Assembly (NCBI GenBank): GCA_003517945.1
Contig: DOZP01000326.1
Span: 1,000 to 7,374 of the forward strand
Direction of reading: 5' to 3'
Length of the DNA: 6,375 nucleotides
DNA from: Porphyromonadaceae bacterium
Lineage (GTDB): Bacteria > Bacteroidota > Bacteroidia > Bacteroidales > Tannerellaceae
Part shown: piece after piece, positions 1 to 6,079 of the stretch
How the letters are laid out: each line of letters starts with the position of its first letter
How positions within the stretch are numbered: position 1 is the stretch's first letter
Notes under the pieces: model-generated
The model's database searches: none
The model's input: the letters and a program-made list of their open reading frames with translations, nothing else
Told to the model about the DNA's origin: nothing
Position numbers and translations under genes: made by a program

Positions 1-2301
1 GGGCGAACCGTAAAGGAACAGCTTGAGATACTTCAGAAAGAGGGGTATGCGCGTCTGGAGATAAAAAATAAGGTGTATCGTATTCAGGAGGTCATTGATG
101 ATGCCAGGTTGCTGAAATCAAAAGATATGGAGATATTGATAGATCGTTTGGTGGTGTCTGACGATAAATTGCTGAAAAGCCGCTTGGCGGATTCCGTCGA
201 AACGGCATTTTTTGAAGGGCATGATGTCTGCCGGCTAAAGGTCTATGTGTCGGAAAAACCGGAAGTAGTTGAGTTTTCCAAAAGGTTTGAAGCGGATGGC
301 ATTACGTTTGAAGAACCTTCGGATATGATGTTTAATTTTAATAATCCGGTTGGCGCGTGTCCGGTATGTGAAGGTTTCGGAAAAGTGCTTGGGATAGATG
401 AAAGTCTTGTTGTGCCGGATAAAAGCCTGTCGGTATATGAAGGGGCTGTTGTTTGCTGGAAAGGGGAGGTGATGGGCGAATGGCTCAGGGATTTTATAAA
501 GAGCAGTGCCAAACATGATTTCCCGATACACCGCGCCTATTATGATTTGACGGATCAGGAGAAAGAGTTGTTATGGCATGGGGCGGGAGATGTGCATGGC
601 ATTGATGATTTTTTCAAACATGTGGAGAGTAACCTGTATAAGATACAGTATCGTGTGATGCTTGCCCGGTATCGTGGGAAGACTGTTTGTCCCTCGTGTA
701 AAGGGAGTCGCCTGAAGCCGACGGCTCTGTATGTGAAGGTGGGCGGTAAGGGTATTGCAGCGTTGGTTACAATGCCGATAAATGAATTGAAATCCTTTTT
801 CGACCGGTTGGAACTGAATGAGGCGGATACCGTGATTGCGAAGCGTTTGCTTACCGAAATAAACAGCCGCCTGCAGTTTTTACTGGATGTCGGCCTCGGA
901 TATCTTACGCTCGATCGTTTGTCGTCTACTTTGTCGGGAGGTGAAAGTCAGCGTATCAGTCTGGCGACCTCACTGGGAAGTAGTCTGGTCGGTTCGTTGT
1001 ATATCCTTGACGAGCCGAGTATAGGCCTTCATTCGCGTGATACGGGTATGCTTATAAAAGTGTTGAAGCAGCTACAGGCTATCGGGAATACCGTCGTTGT
1101 GGTAGAACATGATGAAGATATCATCCGGGCGGCGGATTATATTATTGATATCGGGCCTGATGCGGGACGTCTCGGAGGAGAGGTCGTATACCAGGGGCCT
1201 GTTGCCGATTTGCAGAAAGAGAGTGATAGTTATACCGTACGGTATCTTACCGGCGAGGAACAGATTGAGGTGCCGGCACGGACGCGTCCGTGGAATCAGT
1301 ATATAGAAATAAAAGGAGCGCGGAAGAATAATCTGAAAAATATAGATGTGAAGTTTCCTTTGCGTGTGATGACGGTGGTCACGGGGGTAAGCGGTTCCGG
1401 AAAAAGCTCTCTGGTGAGGGATATTTTTTACGAAGGGGTGAAGCGTATGCTGGACGACGCGCCTCCTTCGGTTGAGTGTTCTTCGATAAGCGGTGATATC
1501 CGCCAGGTGAAGGCGATTGAGTTTGTTGATCAGAACTCCATCGGTAAGAGTTCCCGCTCCAATCCGGTGACATACATCGGCGCGTATGATGAAATTCGCA
1601 AACTTTTCGCCGATCAGCCTTTGTCAAAACAAATGGGGTATACGCCGGCCTGGTTTTCGTTTAATAAGGAGGGCGGGCGATGTGAGGAATGTAAGGGGGA
1701 AGGAAAAATAACGGTAGAGATGCAGTTTATGGCGGATATCACTTTGGAGTGTGAAGTGTGTCATGGAAAGCGATTTAAGCCGGAAGTGCTGGAAGTTGAA
1801 TATCATGGTATCAGCATTTATGATATGCTTGATATGACGGTAAATCAGGCCATCGAATTTCTGGCGAAGAAAAAAGACGGCCAGGCCAGGAAGGTGGTTA
1901 AGAAGTTAAGGCCGTTGCAGGAAGTCGGACTTGGTTATATTAAATTGGGACAAACGTCGTCTACCCTGTCCGGCGGTGAGAACCAGCGTGTTAAACTGGC
2001 GTATTACCTGGGGCAGGAAAAGCAGGAACGTACGCTTTTTGTTTTCGACGAACCGACTACGGGCCTTCACTTTCATGATATAAAAACGTTGCTCAAGGCA
2101 TTCAACGCTCTGATTGATAAGGGGCATACGGTTGTCATTATCGAGCATCATCCCGATGTCATCAAATGTGCCGATTATATCATTGACTTAGGGCCCGAAG
2201 GCGGAAACGCCGGAGGTTATGTAGTGTGCACAGGCGCTCCGAAAGATATTGTCGCGTGTAAACAGTCTTATACCGGAAAATACCTGAAAGAAAAATTGTA
2301 G
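1..2301 (+). CDS. uvrA: Excinuclease ABC subunit A (UvrA), 5'-truncated by window edge
   Basis: DNA-damage recognition ATPase of nucleotide excision repair, which loads UvrB at lesions in the cytoplasm. The frame is open from base 1 and 766 codons are visible; the apparent GTG start at 73 is internal, because the preceding codons (KEQLEILQKEGYARLEI) already align with UvrA. Compared with the roughly 940-residue E. coli protein, about 170 N-terminal residues are missing, including the first Walker A. Visible in window codon numbering: CPVC at 120-123, CPSC at 230-233, first ABC signature LSGGESQR at 311-318 and Walker B ILDEPSIGLH at 335-344, a switch histidine in VVEHDED, second Walker A GVSGSGKSS at 462-470, zinc module CEEC/CEVC at 561-564 and 584-587, second signature LSGGENQR at 656-663, and FVFDEPTTGLH from 680. 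The CxxC that opens zinc module 1 in E. coli is absent (FSKRFEADG instead). Bacteroidota often carry more than one UvrA paralogue, and which one this is cannot be told here. Confidence 0.96.
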   Translation, partial: GRTVKEQLEILQKEGYARLEIKNKVYRIQEVIDDARLLKSKDMEILIDRLVVSDDKLLKSRLADSVETAFFEGHDVCRLKVYVSEKPEVVEFSKRFEADGITFEEPSDMMFNFNNPVGACPVCEGFGKVLGIDESLVVPDKSLSVYEGAVVCWKGEVMGEWLRDFIKSSAKHDFPIHRAYYDLTDQEKELLWHGAGDVHGIDDFFKHVESNLYKIQYRVMLARYRGKTVCPSCKGSRLKPTALYVKVGGKGIAALVTMPINELKSFFDRLELNEADTVIAKRLLTEINSRLQFLLDVGLGYLTLDRLSSTLSGGESQRISLATSLGSSLVGSLYILDEPSIGLHSRDTGMLIKVLKQLQAIGNTVVVVEHDEDIIRAADYIIDIGPDAGRLGGEVVYQGPVADLQKESDSYTVRYLTGEEQIEVPARTRPWNQYIEIKGARKNNLKNIDVKFPLRVMTVVTGVSGSGKSSLVRDIFYEGVKRMLDDAPPSVECSSISGDIRQVKAIEFVDQNSIGKSSRSNPVTYIGAYDEIRKLFADQPLSKQMGYTPAWFSFNKEGGRCEECKGEGKITVEMQFMADITLECEVCHGKRFKPEVLEVEYHGISIYDMLDMTVNQAIEFLAKKKDGQARKVVKKLRPLQEVGLGYIKLGQTSSTLSGGENQRVKLAYYLGQEKQERTLFVFDEPTTGLHFHDIKTLLKAFNALIDKGHTVVIIEHHPDVIKCADYIIDLGPEGGNAGGYVVCTGAPKDIVACKQSYTGKYLKEKL

Positions 2302-2303
2302 CG

Positions 2304-2319
2304 CGTCCGTTAAAGGACG
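2304..2319 (+). terminator. Small hairpin after uvrA, possible weak terminator
   Basis: CGTCC and GGACG form a 5-bp stem with the 6-base loop GTTAAA, three bases after the uvrA stop codon. An alternative register (TCCGT/ACGGA, loop TAAAGG) is equally good. There is no T tract on the plus-strand side, so an intrinsic terminator is doubtful. The position between two convergent genes is the main support. Confidence 0.3.
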
Positions 2320-2398
2320 GATCATGCTTATGTTGCTGAATTTTGAAAGGTTACTTATAGACTGTGGTATATCCGTTTATGTTTATCGTTATTGAACA

Positions 2399-3679
2399 TT
2401 ACTTTGCCGTGAACGGTATTTTAATGATGTCTTCTATTTCTTTTTCATCATGCAGGAAACGGGCCAGCGTATATACATCTCCCTTATTGTCTAATGCGAT
2501 CGAATTCACATACGTGGGGAAACTGCCGTCTTCATAGAAAACAGGGCCATGGTCTTCGTATTTGTTCGTAGGTATGTGATAGGTAACCAAATGCAGATAC
2601 TCTAATCCTTTTGCCGCTCCCATGGCAATTTTGTCAACTCCTTTTACGCGTTGTCCGTCCTTGTATATAGGCGCGCCGGTCAGGTAATAAATGGTATCGT
2701 CAGGCCCTAACGTAAATCCTAAGTATCCGTAACTGAACTGGTCGAACATACCGCATCGTTTCGACGGTTCGGATACAATCCGGTCGACCAGCTCGATATT
2801 TTTACGCAACGGATCGAAACGGAAAAGGTAGCCGGAATTTCCATGCACTCCGTAAGCCGTCTGTTCTTTTTCATACCAGAAAATTTTACGCCAGTTGTAT
2901 GACATACTACCGGCTCCGGTATAGTCGTAGGTTCCGAAATAATCCAGGCGTAAATCGACTGATTCTACTTTTTGAGGAGCTTCATCTCCGGGCAGATAGG
3001 AAAAGATGTCTCCTCTCGCTGTGGAATAATACAATTTGCCGTCTCTGGAATCTACAAACATCGACCGGCATAATACCCGGTAATCTTTCCCGATTATTCC
3101 TCCTTCACCTTGTTCGTCGACCAGTCCGAGATCTTTTAGCTGTCCTTTTTTTATGTCATAATCAAGCAAATAGCCTTTGGGCCAGGTGATGCCATACAAA
3201 TGTTCTCGTTCTTTGTCCATTGTCATGGTCAGAATGCCTTCTCCATGCGGCGCAAGGGCCAGGCTTTTGATTTCGCCGGTTGAGAGATCGTAGTAAAGAA
3301 AATGTCCTCCCGGATATAATTTATACCCGTCCGGCGCGTGTTTAGGCAATTGTTCCGAGCCTTCTATCATTTCGTAGTAACCGACATGCGTAGCAAAAAA
3401 AAGTTTTCCGTCGTGTTCATAAAATTCGACGTGACTTTTTCCCTGCGCAATATATTTCGCTTCTTTTTCTCCTAATGCGTCCGATAAGTCGGCGATGAAT
3501 TCCGTTACATCTTTTTCCGGATCATACCGGTAGAATTGTCCGCCAATGTCGTGTTTGGTCGATGAAAGAATGTAATATATTTTTCCATCGCTTGCTTTTG
3601 AAATCGCATTGTATGTGTCGTGTGCTTCGCCGAATCCTGAGAAGTAGCGTTTTGCGATAAATCCGTTTGTTTTTTCCAT
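2399..3679 (-). CDS. Predicted beta-propeller protein of unknown function
   Basis: The 426-residue protein is not one I can place in a named family. It shows repeated blade-like units in which a turn such as DGKIYYI, DGKLFFAT, DGKLYYST, DDTIYYLT or GDVYTLA is followed by a strand and an aromatic-Asp turn: FYRYDPEKD (49-57), FLYYDLSTGE (127-136), YLLDYDIKKGQ (170-180), YLFRFDPLRKN (284-294) and VTYHIPTNKY (365-374). This spacing fits a six- to eight-bladed propeller filling the whole chain. No signal peptide, lipobox or membrane segment is seen, so it is predicted to be cytoplasmic, unlike the exported GH109 neighbour. The ATG is the only usable start: an in-frame TAA lies 16 codons upstream with no ATG, GTG or TTG between. 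It is convergent with uvrA and lies 193 bases downstream of the GH109 gene on the same strand, with its own copy of the shared upstream element. Enzyme (lyase-like propeller) or sugar-binding roles are possible; no catalytic motif is recognised. Confidence 0.85.
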   Translation of the reverse strand: MEKTNGFIAKRYFSGFGEAHDTYNAISKASDGKIYYILSSTKHDIGGQFYRYDPEKDVTEFIADLSDALGEKEAKYIAQGKSHVEFYEHDGKLFFATHVGYYEMIEGSEQLPKHAPDGYKLYPGGHFLYYDLSTGEIKSLALAPHGEGILTMTMDKEREHLYGITWPKGYLLDYDIKKGQLKDLGLVDEQGEGGIIGKDYRVLCRSMFVDSRDGKLYYSTARGDIFSYLPGDEAPQKVESVDLRLDYFGTYDYTGAGSMSYNWRKIFWYEKEQTAYGVHGNSGYLFRFDPLRKNIELVDRIVSEPSKRCGMFDQFSYGYLGFTLGPDDTIYYLTGAPIYKDGQRVKGVDKIAMGAAKGLEYLHLVTYHIPTNKYEDHGPVFYEDGSFPTYVNSIALDNKGDVYTLARFLHDEKEIEDIIKIPFTAK

Positions 3680-3748
3680 GTTGTCTGTAATTGTTATGTG
3701 ACGCGTTGATGCAAGGGCGTCAGGTTAAAAAAATTCAATCTATTTCTA

Positions 3749-3815
3749 TACAAAGAAACGAAATATGAATATGTCATTTAATGCAAAAGACGTGTTTTTT
3801 TCCTCAAAAAACGTC
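3749..3815 (-). promoter_or_regulatory. Shared two-part upstream element, copy 1 (propeller gene)
   Basis: On the minus strand the element is GACGTTTTTTGAGGAAAAA (3815 to 3797), 37 bases, then GTTTCTTTGTA (3759 to 3749), ending 69 bases before the propeller ATG. A second copy with exactly the same spacing lies upstream of the GH109 gene. An imperfect dyad is present: 8-base arms at 3812-3819 and 3785-3792 pair at 7 of 8 positions across a 19-base spacer. A TTTG at 3787-3784 is also kept in both copies. TTTCTTTG (3758-3751) is one mismatch from the Bacteroidetes -7 consensus TAnnTTTG, but the 25 bases to the upstream TTTG are longer than the usual -33/-7 spacing of about 20, so promoter boxes are not firmly assigned. 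The element begins only 57 bases after the GH109 stop codon, so the propeller gene probably has its own promoter. Confidence 0.6.
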
Positions 3816-3872
3816 GTTTTTTCTTTTGTATCCGTACATTTATTTTTTATTAAAATTCTATTGGTATTACCG

Positions 3873-5264
3873 TTAAGAGAAAACGGATTTCATATCAATG
3901 ACCGGCCAAGGGGCGGCTGTTTTCCATTCTCCCCGGGTGAAATCGGGCACATCAACCGAATTACTTCTGTTTAAAACGGATCGTTCACTCAATTCCACAA
4001 TGCACGACCAGGTGGCGGCGTCATAAACATCCTGATCAAGCGGCAATCCGTTGCGCAGGCAATAGATGAGTCTCCAATCCATGATATAATCCATGCCTCC
4101 GTGTCCTCCCACTTTTTTCGCGACGTCTCCGATATGGCGCGCCAACGGATGCCGGTATTCTTCCATTAGTTTATTAAATGCTTCCGGTTTGAGAAATTCA
4201 TGCGCGTCGGGTTCGAGCGCAATCTTCTCCTCCGGATATTTTACGACAAATCCTTTTGTACCGTACAATTTATGGATCCGGTCGTACGGGCATGGGCTTG
4301 TCACGTTGTGTTCGATTAAAATCGTTTTACCGTTTACCGTTCTGACCATCGTACAATTCATATCGCCCAGTTTATAATTGATTTTCGCTTCCGACGAATC
4401 TTTGCCGTAATATTCGTTTGCATATAAAGAGAGTCCGACCTGATCCGTGGACATGGATGTGAGGTAATCGAACCGGTCGCCTCTGTTGATCCCCATTGTC
4501 TGGGCGACGGGTCCTAATCCGTGTGTCGGATACGGATTTCCCGTATGTCGGGTATAATGATCCGTTCTCCAGTTATCGGTCGGGAATTCTTTTTCGTGAA
4601 TCTGTGTTCTTAAGTCATGTATGTATGCGCATTCCCCATGGAGAATATCTCCCAGGAGTCCTTTCCGCGCCATATTTAACGTTGTCAGTTCAAAAAAATC
4701 GTAACAACAGTTTTCGAGCATCATACAGTGTCGTTGTGTTTTTTCAGCCGTATCTACCAGCGCCCAGCAATCGTCGACCGTAAGCGCCGCAGGCACTTCA
4801 ATAGCTACATGTTTTCCATGTTCCATGGCATATAAGGCTATGGGGACATGGAGTTCCCATGGTGTCGCGTTATAGATCAAATCAATATCGTCGCGTTCAC
4901 AAATCTTTTTCCAGTCGTCTTCCTTGAAATATTCGGCGGCAGCCGGTCGGCCGGCTGCTTTTATTCCTTTCTGAATTTCGGCGACCCTGTCCGGTATGAT
5001 GTCATCTATGGCGACAATTTGGGTGCCTTCTATTTTTGTCAGCCGGTTTACGGCAGCTCCGCCTCTTCTCAATCCGATCACGCCGATCCGGACTGTGGGA
5101 ATCGGCTCGCACCGGAATCCCAATACGGATTTTCCTTTCCGTTCGGGGGTTACATTTTGTTTTTTAGCGGCTTCGTTTTTACTACTACAGCCAGGGAACC
5201 CGAAAGTTCCGAGGATAATTCCGCCAAACATGGTTTTCTTTATAAATTCTCGGCGATTGTCCAT
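3873..5264 (-). CDS. GH109-family glycosidase (alpha-N-acetylgalactosaminidase type), Tat lipoprotein
   Basis: GH109 enzymes release terminal N-acetylgalactosamine by an NAD-dependent oxidation-elimination mechanism on a Gfo/Idh/MocA fold. The 463-residue length is typical. N-terminus: twin-arginine motif NRREFIKK (residues 3-10), hydrophobic stretch 12-24 and cysteine 26 in a weak lipobox (FPGC), predicting export as a lipoprotein to the periplasm or cell surface. The Rossmann domain starts near residue 58; GH109 signatures follow: EVPAA (156-160) where dehydrogenases have EKP, LENCCYDF (183-190), NWRTDHY (231-237), YPTHGLGP (245-252, with the key histidine 248), GGHGGMDY (386-393) and DVYDAATW (412-419). 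Oddly, the nucleotide loop reads GVIGLRRGGAA (61-71), about one residue shorter than homologues I recall and without the middle glycine of GxGxxG. The ATG is fixed by an in-frame TAA five codons upstream; no Shine-Dalgarno is seen. A DegT-like tail and the shared element lie upstream. Family is near certain; the exact substrate and anomer are not, since GH109 activities vary. Confidence 0.92.
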   Translation of the reverse strand: MDNRREFIKKTMFGGIILGTFGFPGCSSKNEAAKKQNVTPERKGKSVLGFRCEPIPTVRIGVIGLRRGGAAVNRLTKIEGTQIVAIDDIIPDRVAEIQKGIKAAGRPAAAEYFKEDDWKKICERDDIDLIYNATPWELHVPIALYAMEHGKHVAIEVPAALTVDDCWALVDTAEKTQRHCMMLENCCYDFFELTTLNMARKGLLGDILHGECAYIHDLRTQIHEKEFPTDNWRTDHYTRHTGNPYPTHGLGPVAQTMGINRGDRFDYLTSMSTDQVGLSLYANEYYGKDSSEAKINYKLGDMNCTMVRTVNGKTILIEHNVTSPCPYDRIHKLYGTKGFVVKYPEEKIALEPDAHEFLKPEAFNKLMEEYRHPLARHIGDVAKKVGGHGGMDYIMDWRLIYCLRNGLPLDQDVYDAATWSCIVELSERSVLNRSNSVDVPDFTRGEWKTAAPWPVIDMKSVFS

Positions 5265-5332
5265 ATTGATTCTATTTTAGTTTGTTCTGTTATTATTGAA
5301 GTAGATATACAATTTCTTATTTCATAATTTGA

Positions 5333-5449
5333 GCTTCGCCACGTTATTATGATTTTATCCACAACGTTGACGATGTCATCCATGTCGGACTTCGATCCGA
5401 GCATGATTCCGCCATTCCACATCCAAAGGGACGAATTATAAGTTTTCAT
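5333..5449 (-). pseudogene. C-terminal remnant resembling a DegT/DnrJ/EryC1 aminotransferase
   Basis: The reading frame from ATG 5449 gives SLWMWNGGIMLGSKSDMDDI followed by VNVVDKIIITWR. The LGSKSDMDDIV...DKI segment resembles the last residues of PLP-dependent DegT/DnrJ/EryC1/StrS sugar aminotransferases, which often end in LLG(S/T)xxDMDDIxxAxxKI. The rest of that family (about 350 residues, with the PLP lysine) is absent: the minus-strand sequence just upstream is the shared regulatory element, which ends 6 bases before this ATG. The frame stays open to 5240, overlapping the GH109 start, but resemblance stops near 5336. DegT and Gfo/Idh/MocA-fold genes are frequent neighbours, so I infer that a large deletion fused the promoter to the tail of a former upstream gene. 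A chance short ORF or a real small protein is the alternative. The assignment rests on memory of the family, not a search. Confidence 0.42.
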
Positions 5450-5455
5450 TCATTT

Positions 5456-5522
5456 TACAAAGAAACCGAATGTCCGGGCGTAATTCAAGACAAATAACGC
5501 TGATTTTTCCTCAAAAAACGTC
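5456..5522 (-). promoter_or_regulatory. Shared two-part upstream element, copy 2 (GH109 gene)
   Basis: The minus strand reads GACGTTTTTTGAGGAAAAA (5522 to 5504), 37 bases, then GTTTCTTTGTA (5466 to 5456), the same blocks and spacing as at 3749-3815. TTTG at 5494-5491 is at the same offset as in copy 1. Dyad arms at 5519-5526 and 5492-5499 match at 7 of 8 positions around a 19-base spacer. The distance to the GH109 ATG is 191 bases, against 69 for the propeller gene; the extra length is the DegT-like remnant. An A-rich tract lies upstream in both copies. It probably drives the remnant and the GH109 gene. Confidence 0.6.
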
Positions 5523-5715
5523 ATTTGATTTTTTTATATTTATATAAAGCAACACTGTTTGGATGGGATAATATGATCGGAACGGTTTCCGTATCACTTA
5601 CCTTTTGTCTGAATTTCAGTACTTTTCTTAATACGGGAGTAGATTCTATGAGCGTTCCCGATTCTAAAGATGAAAATTGTGTTGAATCCGTCTGTGTTTT
5701 TTGATCAGATCCGGG
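5521..5715 (-). pseudogene. Start-less open stretch, possible C-terminal gene remnant
   Basis: A minus-strand frame of 64 codons runs from just after an in-frame TGA (5718-5716) to a TGA at 5523-5521. It has no ATG, GTG or TTG. It ends with residues KVSDTETVPIILSHPNSVAL and a basic tail YKYKKIK, which reads like a domain C-terminus, though no family is recognised. The stop codon overlaps the first bases of the shared element, as expected if that promoter follows directly on an older upstream gene. Immediately upstream, another frame is open (GSFFYLNDPDLIKKHRRIQ), so a frameshifted gene is possible. Chance openness cannot be excluded. Confidence 0.25.
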
Positions 5716-5777
5716 TCATTAAGATAGAAAAAGCTCCCTCGCTGCCCGGCAGACTGATTTGATCCAATAAAGGGATT

Positions 5778-5981
5778 TCATCTTTCTGAGATAGTATATT
5801 TCTGAAATCCAAATACTTCATATCCTTGTTTACCATACCATTCTTTAAAGACGGTTGTAACACGCCGCCTATGTGTTCCGGCAGTTACCACAGGCAGTTT
5901 CTTTATGCCGAAATATTGATAAAACAATCGCATGGAAGCTATGCAAAAAAGAGAGTTTGAAAGCTGTTGAAAAATAACCAT
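5778..5981 (-). CDS. Doubtful hypothetical ORF, 67 codons
   Basis: The protein is not recognised. It is basic and aromatic-rich, with LFYQYFGIKKLPVV in the middle and FKEWYGKQGYEVFGFQKYT near the end; no signal peptide, cysteine pair or known motif is seen. The ATG at 5981 has no visible Shine-Dalgarno. After the stop the same frame stays open for another 38 codons (to about 5664), so it may be a fragment of a longer, decayed gene together with the stretch at 5521-5715. It would be divergent from the plus-strand gene at 6080. Apart from these two items I see nothing supportable between 5523 and 6011. Confidence 0.25.
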   Translation of the reverse strand: MVIFQQLSNSLFCIASMRLFYQYFGIKKLPVVTAGTHRRRVTTVFKEWYGKQGYEVFGFQKYTISER

Positions 5982-6011
5982 AAATAAAAATAACTATTCA
6001 GGAAAAAACAG

Positions 6012-6019
6012 TACTTTTG
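6012..6019 (+). promoter_or_regulatory. Bacteroidetes-type -7 box (TACTTTTG)
   Basis: TACTTTTG matches the Bacteroidetes primary sigma -7 consensus TAnnTTTG at every fixed position. It lies 60 bases before the ATG at 6080, a normal leader length. No TTTG is found at the expected -33 position (about 5987-5992), which is AT-rich only, so this is a partial match. Confidence 0.4.
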
Positions 6020-6079
6020 CGTAAAACGTCAAGACGATAAACTCAACAATATGCGATTTACAGGGCGAATAAAACAAAT

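Noticed and set aside
73..75. GTG as the true start of UvrA
   Set aside because: The frame is open to the window edge and the 24 upstream codons align with UvrA, so GTG is an internal valine.
3806..3822. Palindrome AAAAAACG/CGTTTTTT as an intrinsic terminator of the GH109 gene
   Set aside because: The loop would be a single base or the stem almost entirely A-U, and the block is part of a promoter-side element present in another copy.
3873..5264. Ordinary Gfo/Idh/MocA dehydrogenase
   Set aside because: The catalytic EKP lysine is replaced (EVP) and the full set of GH109 motifs is present.
4848..5327. Plus-strand 159-codon open frame opposite the GH109 gene
   Set aside because: It is antisense to the strongly supported GH109 coding sequence, has no recognisable domain, and its residues reflect the complementary codons.
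5573..5704. Plus-strand 43-codon ORF
   Set aside because: No upstream signal and no recognisable motif; it overlaps a minus-strand open stretch that looks at least as protein-like.
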